DNA of 16,550 bases from Willaertia magna (GCA_902984215.1 CADWAF010003384.1:1-16550); one strand, 5' to 3'. Positions 8,701 through 16,472 are shown, numbered from the stretch's first letter. Made by a program: numbers and translations. Notes: generated by a model from the sequence alone, not told the origin.

Positions 8701-11700
8701 GGTTTTTGAAGCGTCATGGCAAAGCCAACCTAATATAATTGATTTGTTAATTGAAATATGGTCTTTCCACTTTTCTACAAATAATTTAATTAATTCCAAA
8801 TTAGATTTCAAAATAATTCTTTTTTGATGTGCACAATTTTTCATTAAATAAGAAAGTAATTTTGTAAGTAGTGGTTTTGAAGTACTAGGTGGTGTTAAAT
8901 CTTTCCAACGTAATAGTAAAATACATAAATCTCTTACAAAATAATGTATTCCTCTAGTTTCATTATTTTGTTCTTCTTGTAAAATAGTTTTAATTATTGG
9001 TTCAAAAAAGAATTTACCAAAAGGTTCAAATATTGCTGGACGATTTACGATAACCTTAGCTAAAAATAATTTAATGTTACGGTGAGCAGAATCATCATCT
9101 AATTTCTTTTGTATTTCTGTCATCCACGTTGGTAAAACTTGTTTGTTGGAATACACAAAAGTTGAATGAATATGATCTATTGTACGTAAAATAGCTGGCA
9201 TACAAGGACTTTGATTTAATTCATCCATTTCAAGAGTGGTGGCATTACTTTCTTCTTTTTTCTCATTATTGTCAGTACCAGTTGTGGATTTCTCCTTAGA
9301 TATTTCCTCAGGGGAGGCGACTGCTGAGGCATCTACGTATTTAGACCCAGGAATTAAAAAGCTACTAACATAAGGCAGACTGCCACTTAGCGAGCTATCT
9401 GATAGATATTGTGATGATAAATATCCAATACGAAGGTCTCTACTTTTTCTTGGTTCATCTGTAGATCTTTGATTTGCATCAACCCTCAGTTCGTCAACTG
9501 CCTTTCTGTGAAATGAAAAATTAGTTTCAATTTCAAATTTATATTCATGATTTACATCAACAATATTATCCCATAAATCTCCATCTTTATCTTTAAATAA
9601 AAATCCAGTATAAAATTTCTCTTGTGTTTGAGTGCATTTCACACCTCCAGCTAACACATTGTAAGCACTAGTTCTAAAATCTAGTAACAATTCAGGACCT
9701 ATTAATTTTAACTCATTATCAGTTGGTTTCCATGAACGAGCAGAAAAACTGGATCTCATAATCTTTTCAGTAAGCTTAACATTTTGTTTAGAAGTATCTT
9801 GGTATTTGTTTGTTATTGCTTCTTTCACTATAGAAGCAGGTAATAATCTGTACATTGCTTCTAATAAATTAAAACAACATGTTCTTGTAACAAACAGAGC
9901 CCATACACTCTCTGCATCTAATAAATCTTCTGGAATGTTAACTTCAGATAAGGTTGTTGGTTTACCAATACATTTCATTAACCCATCAATATTTGCCTCA
10001 TAAAACTCAATTAAAATTCTTTCTGGCATATATTGTAAACACGTCAAACAAACCCATTGAATAACTTGTCTTCTTATATCAATCGGCAGACTTTCTTTAT
10101 AAAATGTTTCCAAACAAATATTTGAACATTTCAATAACTTCTCATTACTTAATTTAGAAAACAGTTGTTTCAAAGCCTTTGACATTTTGTCCTGAAGTGG
10201 ATGATTTTTCCATCTAAAAAGAGGAAGAATTTGTTCCAATACTTCAACACTTTCAGAATTTTGAAAGAAATACAACAAATCCTCCAATAATGCGATATGA
10301 TCATCGTATTCTACAGAATCAACTTCAATTTCTTCATAAACAAGTGGAAATTCATCAATGACAACAGATTTAATTTGTTTTAAAAATCTACCCAATTCAT
10401 TCTCCTCAGTGACATATTTAAATACATTTGGTAATACTCTAATAGCCCTTAATTTCAAATCAAATAAAGAAGAAGATTGTCTATTATTATTTGATTCATC
10501 TCTTCTTATTGTTAAACAGTTCAATATAAAATCAAAAATATACTTTCTTGATAAATGACTAAGAACAGTTGAGGCATCTATTTGAAGTAACTTTTCCACT
10601 AAAGACATTGTTCTAAATTTATAATCATCATCCTTCTTTTCAACAATTTGATAAAATATAGGCTCTATATTTTCCATTACATTATTAATAAAGAAAACTT
10701 TCTTTTTGTTATTTCTCAAGATTTTTGTTCCAACACTTAACAATACAGAAAATAGCATAGGATTATCTGCAGCTTTAGAAAGTAAAGGTTTAGCAAAACT
10801 TTCCATATGATCAGATATAAACGTGTCAATTTCTGTTTGGAATAATTTATAAAACGATGAACCCTTTGGTGAAGGTTTGACACGTGAAATATCTTTTGAA
10901 GTATTATTATTATTAGGTGTCTTTTTGTTATTTTCATCATCGTCGTTCATTATTTGATAGCTAGAACCAATTTCTGAAAGTTTCTTTGTTAAAATATATT
11001 CTGAAGAAGTTGTTGGTGTTGAGGTAATTAAGAAATCAATTAATTCTTCAACAGATAAACCAAAATCGAAACAAACTTGTAATAATTCTTTACATATAAT
11101 TAATTGTACTGGACTCATTAAAGGATCAAAATGTTCTTGGAAAAGTTGTACAGCAATTTTTGTTCCAAAATCTTGTTTGTCAGAATAACTTGGGAAGAGT
11201 GTAGCGTCATCTATTAAATGTAAACGATTTAATAATCTTAATCCTCTAAAGAAAAAGGTATAATCATCCATATTTAGTTTTAACTTTTTAAGTTGTAAAT
11301 TTGTAATGTGTTGTTTAATATTTTGATTTACCAACTCAATCATAACTTTCTTACAACATTCCAATATTTCATCACTTCCAACTATACTTGTTGAAACACC
11401 TAATTGTTGTTGTTGTTTTAATTGCTCAGAATAATGTAATAAGGAATCACATATTCTTCTAGTATATCTTGGTAAAATTGTTTGTACATCTTCTTGATTT
11501 GTATTGAACCCTAATTTACCTGGTCTTAACATGGAAGTAAAAAGTAAATCCAAAAACTTTTCATTCTTCACAATATTAATACCTTTTTGATTGAGTAATG
11601 TATTTGGAAACTTCTCCATTAAGATGCCAATGAAATTAAATAATTTAAATATTGTAGAACACTTTTTAGCAGTATATCTTTCTTCCTCGGATGTATTTAA

Positions 11701-14700
11701 AAGGAAAGATTCTGAAGGCTTTCTAAGGGCATACTTTTCAATAAAGAATTGAATATGTTTCATGATTGAATTATTCTTTGAGGCAACATGTTCTTCATCA
11801 CTTTCTTTCACGCTGTCATCATTATCTTCCATATCATCTTCGCTTGTTGTTTTCCTCTTTTTGTGTTTTTCTAATCTATCACCAGCATTTGGTTTTCTTT
11901 TATTTCCTTCTTCTTCTTCTAATTGGAATAATTGATGTGGATATAAAAACTTATTGTTAAATAGCCAATATAAACAATCAAACGAGGCTTCTAATTTTGA
12001 TAACCACAACATTACTCTGTCATAAAGTGAAATATTTACAGCTGTTGATGTGAATTTAGATTTAATGTTTTTCTTCTTTTCGTCTTTGACTAGTTGTTGA
12101 CTTGTTGGAAGTAATGAAAGTTGAATGTCAACTACAGCCAATACCTTAGATTCATCCTTTTTAAATTGTGCATGAATCCATCTTCTAGGACCATCTTCAC
12201 CCTCAAATCCAGGTAACAAAACAGCTAACACAGGGAATAATCTCATACACTGTTCTCTACATATTTTCTCTGTATTTCCACATTGGTTAAATACCCACTC
12301 AACTGCATCAGCTAATGTTTCATGTAATCTGCGATCTAATGGCTCTAATAATAATTGATATTTGTGAACTATAATCTTTTCAATGTGACCTAATAGAGCA
12401 ATAGATTTTTCAATTAAACCTAGGGATTGAGTTTGATTCGATTTTTCATCTAAGGTATCAATAATTTTTAAACTTATTATTACATTATGTAACCAATCCA
12501 ATACATGTCTTTGAACTAAGGAATCAACCTCTCTGAAGGATCTATACATACTATTAAAAGCTATAACTGCCCCTAATCTTTTAAATAAATTTGGATGATG
12601 AATATTGCTGTATAGTCTTTGGAATAACGATTTTACATTTACAAATTTACCGTCTTTATCGTGTTTAATTGACCATTTCAAGAACTCATCTAATAAGGAG
12701 GCACATTGATCACGTAAAGCACCATCTCCAGAATGAGACATTGAATCAATGATTGCATCCAATAACGCCATAGTTTCTTTGTTTTCAAATTGCATATTTT
12801 GTGTTAACCAATGAGTTAATTGATAAATGAATGGTTCAAATAATTGTTTTGTAACTTGCTCAGTGTCAACTGATAACCTTAATAATACAGGAAATATCTT
12901 TTGATAAATTTTATAGTATGGTGTTGGTTCACTTGATTCTTCTGTTTGAGGATTATTCTGTATCTCTTGAGCTCTTTGTCTTGCCTGTGGACTATATGCA
13001 TTCTTACCAACCATATACAATACAATAGAATGTAAAAATTCACAAGCTGCAATCTTTGTTTGTCTGTCACTTGACTTTTCAGCTAACTCTGCAACTCTTG
13101 GCAGAATAGAATCAAAGAATAATTCAGGTTTTATATCACGGAAAGGCATTGAAAACTTTAAACGTTTTTCAGTATCCCACGCAATAATATTCTCACTATC
13201 AGTTGACGCAACTTTTCCTTTTAATAATAAATTATTATCACCACCAATTTTTCCTAATAAACGAATAATAGAAATTTGTACCTTTTTAAGTGGCGTTTTA
13301 TCACCTTCAGTAAATATTTTAGATTTATATTTCTTTTCTTCTGTTTTTCTTATACTTGTTTTAGTTTGAGATTTTAACAATTTCTTTACATCTAAAGTTT
13401 CACTATTTTCTTCATCAATATCAAATGTAGAAAAATTCACCATTAAATATGGGTTTAACAAAGGTAATACTTCTGACAAGCATTTCTCAATTAATTCATT
13501 TCTTGGCATAACCTTTAACCAATGCTCTAAGGCCTGTAATCCAACATTAGCTAAAGGCAAATAAGATAGCCCTAATTCGAAAGATAATTTAAGTGGATTG
13601 ACCCAATACTTTAAATCTATAAATGTTTTTGGCATGGACAGAACAAACTTAATACACGATGTTAATAATTCTCCCTTAAATTCATGTAATCGTTGTATAA
13701 CATTTTCTTTTACAAATCTCATTAACAGATTAAAACAATTCACTCTAGTACCAAAATCGACAGTAAATAATTTGTCCATCAAAACTTTTTCATCATTTAC
13801 TTCAATTGTATTATCATCAATCTCCATTGTACCAGCAGATTGTTGAGAAATTTCTTCTTCTTTAATATTTGTGGCCGTCACTACAATTGTATGTTCATTT
13901 ATTCCTTCAAAATAATCATACTTTTCACTAATCTTCATAGCAACAGATAATAATTTATAAAAACCACTAACATACGAATAATGCTTTGACTTTTCAATTA
14001 GTAATTTAGAAAAAACAAAGTTCCATCTTAAAAAATGTTTTGGTTTACAATCCTTTAAAAATCTTTTTAAAAATTCAATTAAATTTAAAAACAATTCAAA
14101 ATCTTTGGTATTTGTAGGTATTAAGGCATCTGTGGCAGTTGAAGAAATAACCTCTGTCATATTAGTTGTTGAAGCAGTTAAATTCGTGACAGAACACCTC
14201 AAATCAAATTTACTAATCATTTGCATTGAAACTTCAACAATCTTATCATACAATATAGAATGTAAATGTTCTTGTATCTCTTCTGATAAAGACAACTCAG
14301 TCCATGGATAGTTCCAATTAGCTAACTTTATATTCTTAGGGTTCAATAAATTATACCATAAATCTAAATATTCTTCATATAAATTTGTTTTTTCTAAACT
14401 ATTATTATTTTCACTATTATCTTGATAAGAAACTAAAGATTGTGAAGAAGAAATTGTTAAAGTTATTCCTTGAAAAACTATTCTATCTAAAAATACATTT
14501 AGTGCATCACGTTTTAAATATAACGCAACTAATAATTTAACTAATGCACAATAATTTGCATATTTATATTTAGGAAATAAATATTGTTTTGGATAAACTA
14601 AAAATAATATTCCAGTAATTTTTTCTAAATAATCCATTACCCAACTGTCAACACTTTCAAGCTCTAAAATAATGTTTGCAAAGGCTGATAAAAAGGAAGG

Positions 14701-16185
14701 TATATGCGATACGGATTCTTCTAATTGTTCTTGACTTCTAGTTAATAATTGATCACTTAACTTTAGTAATTGTTTTAAAACTATCTTTGTATCTTGTTGA
14801 CTTAAGAACCTAGCCATTGGTACAGCAAACTGTCCAAAACTTCTTATAGCTATACTTAAATAATATTTGTTTAAATTTGGATTAATAACGGGACCTGTTG
14901 TATTTCCTCCAGAACTGCTATTAGCGGTACCTGTATTAGAAATATCCAATCCAGTAAAATTCATTGACAATATTCCCTTAAATTTTGTCATTAAATTCTT
15001 AAATGTCTTTATATTAGATTCCAATCTTCTTCCTCCCTCCCTGACAAGTTCAAAACTAACTTGTGAGAGAAAAGACTCTAAAGCAGGAAATGCATGTTTT
15101 CTAACTTTATCATTTCTATGAGAACATAACTTAACCAGCCTATCAAACATCTTTTCAGAATCAACTGTTAAATATTCTTTAAATTGTTCTGCATGTTTAG
15201 ATAATAATAATAAAGCAGCTTTTGGTACATCATATCTAGTTTCATTTAATAATTCTAAAGAAGTTGTTAACAATCCATACAATGGTTTAATATAAGAAGA
15301 TCCTTCCTCTACTGAACCACCAAACTGTGTTAAAAAGTGAGTTAGTCCTCTAAACGTTGAAGCAATCAATTGTGGTTCAGGTTTTGATTTTTTTGATTGA
15401 TTTAATAAAGTATTCATCATTAAATTTAATAAATTTTGTTGATGAATTAAAGTTTCACCTGGGAAATACTCACTTAAAACTCCTAATAAATGTAAAATTT
15501 TACCTTTTAATGTTTGATTACCGGTTGCACCTAAACGTTGAAATTCTCGAAAATAAATTAAAAACATTTCTTTTATATTTAAAGACTTATTATTGTCACT
15601 ACTTTCTTGTTCCATTACATTATTATTATTGATTACTGACATGTTTAAATTATCATTATTATTCATTCCAGTAACGTTATTCCCAGTAGCATTTGTAGTC
15701 AACGTTGTTGTTGTCGTTGTATTAGACGATGAAGAAGTATTTAAAAATTTATAATAATCATTTTCCATTAAAATTTCCAATAATTTAATTAACGGTGGAA
15801 TTGTACTTAATTTCACTTGATTTGAACTTTCTCTTCTAAAAATTAAAACACACCATTTCTTAATTAAAAAAGTATATTCCAAAATTTTTTTATTAGCAAT
15901 TTTTATATAATTCAATAAAAATTCAAAAATTGCTTTTCTACTTAGTGAAATTGTTTTATTTTCTGTCAAAGTTGGAAATAAAGTCAAAGATTTATCTAAA
16001 TAGTTAAATATTCCTTTTTGTTCATGAAATATTACGCTTGAAACCAATCCTATATCATCGGAAGTAATTCTACTACAAAAATCATTCATATCATTAATAA
16101 TTGATATTGGATTTAATAATGCGACAGCCTTCTCATCGGTTAGTACGGAATGTAAATCGGAAAGATTTCGTTCTAGGGCCTGCAT
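2731..16185 (-). CDS. PRKDC: DNA-PKcs-type PI3K-related protein kinase, 4,484 aa
   Basis: Orthologue of the DNA-dependent protein kinase catalytic subunit, a nuclear Ser/Thr kinase recruited by Ku to DNA ends for non-homologous end joining. It aligns from the first residues: the N-terminal region matches the animal N-HEAT arm (ALESFLSQVS near 370). A NUC194 region with LEMDELN (2318-2324) follows, then the LRRRF segment (2960-2964) and GELPDIQI, the FAT region (about 3130-3850), the kinase (about 4035-4345) and FATC (4452-4484). Active-site residues are present: K4069 in VKGGEDLRQDQR, D4245 and N4250 in GDRHLENF, and D4264 in DFG. LIDLATDVKILGRT near the end is DNA-PKcs-specific rather than ATM, ATR or TOR. 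Length exceeds the human 4,128 aa through low-complexity inserts. There are no introns and no frameshift. The ATG at 16183-16185 is favoured by the conserved N-terminus and an upstream A-run. No Ku gene is in the window. Confidence 0.96.
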   Translation of the reverse strand: MQALERNLSDLHSVLTDEKAVALLNPISIINDMNDFCSRITSDDIGLVSSVIFHEQKGIFNYLDKSLTLFPTLTENKTISLSRKAIFEFLLNYIKIANKKILEYTFLIKKWCVLIFRRESSNQVKLSTIPPLIKLLEILMENDYYKFLNTSSSSNTTTTTTLTTNATGNNVTGMNNNDNLNMSVINNNNVMEQESSDNNKSLNIKEMFLIYFREFQRLGATGNQTLKGKILHLLGVLSEYFPGETLIHQQNLLNLMMNTLLNQSKKSKPEPQLIASTFRGLTHFLTQFGGSVEEGSSYIKPLYGLLTTSLELLNETRYDVPKAALLLLSKHAEQFKEYLTVDSEKMFDRLVKLCSHRNDKVRKHAFPALESFLSQVSFELVREGGRRLESNIKTFKNLMTKFKGILSMNFTGLDISNTGTANSSSGGNTTGPVINPNLNKYYLSIAIRSFGQFAVPMARFLSQQDTKIVLKQLLKLSDQLLTRSQEQLEESVSHIPSFLSAFANIILELESVDSWVMDYLEKITGILFLVYPKQYLFPKYKYANYCALVKLLVALYLKRDALNVFLDRIVFQGITLTISSSQSLVSYQDNSENNNSLEKTNLYEEYLDLWYNLLNPKNIKLANWNYPWTELSLSEEIQEHLHSILYDKIVEVSMQMISKFDLRCSVTNLTASTTNMTEVISSTATDALIPTNTKDFELFLNLIEFLKRFLKDCKPKHFLRWNFVFSKLLIEKSKHYSYVSGFYKLLSVAMKISEKYDYFEGINEHTIVVTATNIKEEEISQQSAGTMEIDDNTIEVNDEKVLMDKLFTVDFGTRVNCFNLLMRFVKENVIQRLHEFKGELLTSCIKFVLSMPKTFIDLKYWVNPLKLSFELGLSYLPLANVGLQALEHWLKVMPRNELIEKCLSEVLPLLNPYLMVNFSTFDIDEENSETLDVKKLLKSQTKTSIRKTEEKKYKSKIFTEGDKTPLKKVQISIIRLLGKIGGDNNLLLKGKVASTDSENIIAWDTEKRLKFSMPFRDIKPELFFDSILPRVAELAEKSSDRQTKIAACEFLHSIVLYMVGKNAYSPQARQRAQEIQNNPQTEESSEPTPYYKIYQKIFPVLLRLSVDTEQVTKQLFEPFIYQLTHWLTQNMQFENKETMALLDAIIDSMSHSGDGALRDQCASLLDEFLKWSIKHDKDGKFVNVKSLFQRLYSNIHHPNLFKRLGAVIAFNSMYRSFREVDSLVQRHVLDWLHNVIISLKIIDTLDEKSNQTQSLGLIEKSIALLGHIEKIIVHKYQLLLEPLDRRLHETLADAVEWVFNQCGNTEKICREQCMRLFPVLAVLLPGFEGEDGPRRWIHAQFKKDESKVLAVVDIQLSLLPTSQQLVKDEKKKNIKSKFTSTAVNISLYDRVMLWLSKLEASFDCLYWLFNNKFLYPHQLFQLEEEEGNKRKPNAGDRLEKHKKRKTTSEDDMEDNDDSVKESDEEHVASKNNSIMKHIQFFIEKYALRKPSESFLLNTSEEERYTAKKCSTIFKLFNFIGILMEKFPNTLLNQKGINIVKNEKFLDLLFTSMLRPGKLGFNTNQEDVQTILPRYTRRICDSLLHYSEQLKQQQQLGVSTSIVGSDEILECCKKVMIELVNQNIKQHITNLQLKKLKLNMDDYTFFFRGLRLLNRLHLIDDATLFPSYSDKQDFGTKIAVQLFQEHFDPLMSPVQLIICKELLQVCFDFGLSVEELIDFLITSTPTTSSEYILTKKLSEIGSSYQIMNDDDENNKKTPNNNNTSKDISRVKPSPKGSSFYKLFQTEIDTFISDHMESFAKPLLSKAADNPMLFSVLLSVGTKILRNNKKKVFFINNVMENIEPIFYQIVEKKDDDYKFRTMSLVEKLLQIDASTVLSHLSRKYIFDFILNCLTIRRDESNNNRQSSSLFDLKLRAIRVLPNVFKYVTEENELGRFLKQIKSVVIDEFPLVYEEIEVDSVEYDDHIALLEDLLYFFQNSESVEVLEQILPLFRWKNHPLQDKMSKALKQLFSKLSNEKLLKCSNICLETFYKESLPIDIRRQVIQWVCLTCLQYMPERILIEFYEANIDGLMKCIGKPTTLSEVNIPEDLLDAESVWALFVTRTCCFNLLEAMYRLLPASIVKEAITNKYQDTSKQNVKLTEKIMRSSFSARSWKPTDNELKLIGPELLLDFRTSAYNVLAGGVKCTQTQEKFYTGFLFKDKDGDLWDNIVDVNHEYKFEIETNFSFHRKAVDELRVDANQRSTDEPRKSRDLRIGYLSSQYLSDSSLSGSLPYVSSFLIPGSKYVDASAVASPEEISKEKSTTGTDNNEKKEESNATTLEMDELNQSPCMPAILRTIDHIHSTFVYSNKQVLPTWMTEIQKKLDDDSAHRNIKLFLAKVIVNRPAIFEPFGKFFFEPIIKTILQEEQNNETRGIHYFVRDLCILLLRWKDLTPPSTSKPLLTKLLSYLMKNCAHQKRIILKSNLELIKLFVEKWKDHISINKSIILGWLCHDASKTTAKMARSTGLQLLGVVIANDMPAYDPVLDANITTEEKFYDKVLDNILFQTKEVYEAAAEIGGMILTSLSKRNENVEMFEKLLLAKCQTFLQKMQYDRFLNCLYKIGIHDTAFIDHFLPTKILDILPNLYGVYKKIALQLITWRADHFPNLYTSFKPFIRQNLQHKDEPIQLLTLQMVYQLIKIMSKEDVLHFIETVTKYINISDVHIVHIFSEPCREKYYDILIWLFDNRSSEFRSEDIVRTELLKAMNDPSEDIRRKMLLFWDHESRLSIESMKRLEESFSVLYAQNLGDKWLQYSCYLMLQLIHRSPEFNDTHAIFSESLSNCEFKEYNIDTSWQNRSLPLTATSIVLSSKSLPQTYASLPENSDSMFDDPYAPSQSRNNNQVTKQPNTTGMVKATQSLQFTPTQMPETLKDILSAPSLSQTSLLFTPFKSIGGSNNNNNTTGNTSNSQQQQTQQSEMSAPFLRRRFLKLKESTMTQYQARRAVRLKREKEAWESRLKIARKNRITMYRKYRTGELPDIQIAIREVITPLQALCLSDVTVSKQLFTTIFNSLYPLMGEKLSAQQAILLRKSIHETMHLMFKQSPDSSLLISSLFSVCLEHEELQAPTSGILSPKLIRQVSLQSYNIELGILLLEHLIEYDLISNNTEDEARMIIEAWIELGKMYKSIDEEDIVRSIFEYHVAQQDSTKRALTDELEGRYNSALKTYGQGIAQWDNGWQSHDDPPLEEEVEFWREQRLECLRKMNQWDSLDAELNNDFAEDMDKIWSHENADYFLRLYIDSNLKINEKWLALQQFIENSMQNPQRREILENKFSDRLSYLSLFMNNYEKSKSYVADSYADFLLTWTALSPLAKTGRHNYLQKLQPLTEIEEFVNYLQSKSEQKPHKLLHLLKAWKSRFPSTYIDDINTWDNVVTNRNFMYESLLQHVETIDWSKQPQTNHMLIEMTTSLFGGENQQATASNSLFSNSGSLSLLDDFTADIHHQQGKQNSPLIDLENITKTIIREKANMYLIATKAARKQQNNAVAQTYLKIAQQTSKKLESLMEGNTNVQASLDYSLFEFEFHKALVKLLKVKATSRGTTTADSISNFEKLIRFTKQNAYKYEEGGNIPLKCKIAFKLLYADAYSSFGSCLWDRKVEKTSELGTRSDIINNALRIYNESIALIKEDKTLENNQISTHQSSKIYLKFALFCDDLLKNQTSTNDDDDEIKQDEKLPSREQLACNIVDNMLNAMKYHCKEARDRFPRLLELLEKYPTSRKIFTKYIPGPSTLQIPNWMFIIWISQMLAHLTGQEGEYLMPILISIAEHYPQSIYYPLNISSQDLLDKPQNRDKLSKTVLEGIDLMKRLVKNPLIETFIYSLQKLNHPELRYKSYMDEIKELLKTGKSKREILKKWEEAFDDLFDPNAPHVGVYNSRFAKNWVPQIKKDFGGRDGAKLLTMDVGTFDKLVNAKHKKMRETKGALMPGKTKLEYFSKWMFDFQYSENNLCDGNNTTTSNSSSLEDNLNASYHIEVPGQYTDSNVGVHKSSSAYSSPNIEEHVKVISFNPSLLTMGSIRKPKRIKIHGSDEKEYMFLVKGGEDLRQDQRIQQLFQVMNNILQQDSNCQKSELFIKMYKVIPMSLDVGIIEWVDNTLPLKAMIESELSKQQDQNQGGEVLKHPSTVIHMRMLEKIAGQQAQQLNQYQKYLLCYQKTNQEFLEQVMNEQYKVINPDLLRNSIQSLAMSQESYFTIRNKFCKTLSAFNICSYIIGIGDRHLENFLVHQAEGTIIGIDFGHAFGSATEVLPVPELLPFRLTRQLLSVTSPISTTLDDFSNENIGIGWYMENMVHVLSALHSNRHLLLNTMDVFIKEPLVDWLKYAKRNPQFYSESSLELSSSSNNSNNKVNKKEEEEEIKKDEQLMKWYPKRKVELARKKLELYNPVEIFKSDANANVMIKKGIKYIEKAIEGDPEINKRAKVGEICKSVKEQVECLIDLATDVKILGRTYIGWCPQF
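2734..2832 (-). other. FATC domain of the kinase
   Basis: This covers residues 4452-4484, the last 33 before the TAA. LIDLATDVKILGRT matches the animal DNA-PKcs end closely. The final residues YIGWCPQF, however, resemble the TOR-type ending (YIGWCP plus aromatics) more than the DNA-PKcs GWEPWM ending. FATC packs against the kinase C-lobe and is needed for activity in the family. Confidence 0.9.
3019..3093 (-). other. Low-complexity insert between kinase C-lobe and FATC
   Basis: Residues 4365-4389 are Ser4, Asn-rich, then Lys/Glu-rich with five consecutive Glu. They are encoded by GAA- and TCT-type trinucleotide runs. The insert directly precedes the conserved KWYPKRK segment that begins the conserved approach to FATC, so it is probably a flexible loop grown by repeat slippage. 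Confidence 0.8.
3151..4083 (-). other. PI3K/PI4K-like protein kinase domain
   Basis: This spans residues about 4035-4345; boundaries are approximate. The N-lobe has SIRKPKRIKIHG and the ATP-lysine K4069. The catalytic loop is GIGDRHLENF (D4245, H4247, N4250) and the metal-binding motif D4264-F-G. The activation segment FGSATEVLPVPELLPFRLTR is nearly that of vertebrate DNA-PKcs. T4273 aligns with human T3950, a reported autophosphorylation site. The spacing from D4245 to D4264 equals the human one. Confidence 0.95.
4636..6798 (-). other. FAT domain region
   Basis: This spans residues about 3130-3850, placed by relation to the LRRRF segment and the kinase; edges are uncertain. It is helical repeat sequence with family-like motifs such as LECLRKMNQWDSL and LQPLTEIEEFVNYL. 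In PIKKs the FAT solenoid clamps the kinase domain and, with FATC, controls its activity. Confidence 0.75.
7321..7590 (-). other. SQ/TQ-rich loop at the ABCDE-cluster position
   Basis: Residues about 2866-2955 form a low-complexity, probably disordered loop. It contains S2872-Q, T2893-Q, T2901-Q, S2917-Q, S2945-Q and T2950-Q. It ends just before LRRRFLK, the same landmark that follows the ABCDE autophosphorylation cluster (human T2609-T2647). Position is conserved but loop sequence is not. Function as an autophosphorylation switch is inference. Confidence 0.75.
8926..10128 (-). other. NUC194 / middle-HEAT region
   Basis: This spans residues about 2020-2420; boundaries are approximate. Segments resembling animal DNA-PKcs include FNLLEAMYRLLP, then EKFYTGFLFKDKDGDLWDN, then LEMDELN and NIKLFLAKVIVNRP. 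NUC194 is a DNA-PKcs-specific domain, so it separates this protein from ATM, ATR, TOR and SMG1. Confidence 0.8.
9379..9423 (-). other. Serine-rich motif at the PQR-cluster position
   Basis: Residues 2255-2269 read YLSSQYLSDSSLSGS. They align in place and spacing with the serine-rich PQR autophosphorylation region of vertebrate DNA-PKcs (human about S2023-S2056), which also lies between the NUC194 FLF segment and the LEMDELN motif. One SQ (S2258-Q2259) is present. Use as a phosphorylation site is inferred. Confidence 0.7.
11851..11901 (-). other. Candidate bipartite nuclear localisation signal
   Basis: Residues 1429-1445 are KRK, a 9-residue spacer including PNAGDRLE, then KHKKRK. An acidic, Ser-rich stretch rich in Asp and Glu follows (about 1448-1465). 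The segment looks like an inserted exposed loop in the middle HEAT region. A nuclear protein would need such a signal, but function is inferred from composition. Confidence 0.6.
15583..15741 (-). other. Asn/Thr/Ser-rich insert in the N-terminal HEAT arm
   Basis: Residues 149-201 include Ser4, Thr6, and several Asn3-Asn4 runs, between helices that otherwise resemble the animal N-HEAT arm. Mixed ACA/ACG codons in the Thr run show it is not a pure trinucleotide repeat. It is probably a surface loop. Confidence 0.8.
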
Positions 16186-16271
16186 TTAAATTATTTTTTT
16201 TTTTAAAATATTTTATTTTTCGAGTCAATTATTCCACTTCTAGAGAAAACTAGATTTCACACTGGATACCT

Positions 16272-16295
16272 ATCCTAATGGAAAATTATTAGGAT
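16272..16295. repeat. Inverted repeat in the kinase 5' flank
   Basis: atcctaat (16272-16279) and attaggat (16288-16295) are perfect reverse complements around an 8-base loop, 87-110 bases upstream of the kinase ATG. The position suits a regulator-binding site or leader hairpin, but evidence is only the symmetry. Confidence 0.4.
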
Positions 16296-16361
16296 TTTAT
16301 AAAGGCCTATGAAAGTAGCTATTAAAATTGTTTGCTTGGAGGGTTGATTATGATTATTTAG

Positions 16362-16424
16362 TAATCAGTTTATTTAAAAATTATTAAATTGTAAATAATT
16401 AATTATAATTAAATAAACTAATTA
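16362..16424. repeat. 15-bp imperfect inverted repeat
   Basis: taatcagtttattta (16362-16376) pairs with 16410-16424 at 14 of 15 positions across a 33-base AT-rich spacer. Together with the related motifs farther right, it may mark the edge of a small repeat element continuing past the window. Confidence 0.4.
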
Positions 16425-16432
16425 TTAGAAAT

Positions 16433-16470
16433 TAATCAATTTTTATCAAATAATCAATTTTTTATCAATT
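16433..16470. repeat. Imperfect direct repeat, 18-20 bp, two copies
   Basis: taatcaatttttatcaaa (16433-16450) is followed directly by a near-copy with two extra Ts and a different end (16451-16470). A third partial start, taatcag, follows at 16470. Confidence 0.5.
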
Positions 16471-16472
16471 AA

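Noticed and set aside
11400..11425. TTG/CAA trinucleotide run as a microsatellite of note
   Set aside because: It merely encodes a five-Gln run in a coil of the kinase and is too short to stand out among the other low-complexity inserts.
2924..15121. Other 60-85-codon ORFs on either strand inside the kinase gene
   Set aside because: Each overlaps a strongly conserved reading frame, none has a recognisable motif, and ORFs of this length are expected by chance opposite long coding regions.
15357..15632. 91-codon plus-strand ORF opposite the 5' part of the kinase gene
   Set aside because: It lies wholly antisense to conserved DNA-PKcs coding sequence, is rich in Leu/Ile/Tyr as expected from reversed AT-rich codons, and has no recognisable domain.
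2731..16185. Kinase as TOR, ATM, ATR or SMG1
   Set aside because: NUC194 with LEMDELN, the LRRRF/GELPDIQI segment, VKGGEDLRQDQR context and ILGRT in FATC together match DNA-PKcs. The TOR-like last residues alone do not outweigh this.
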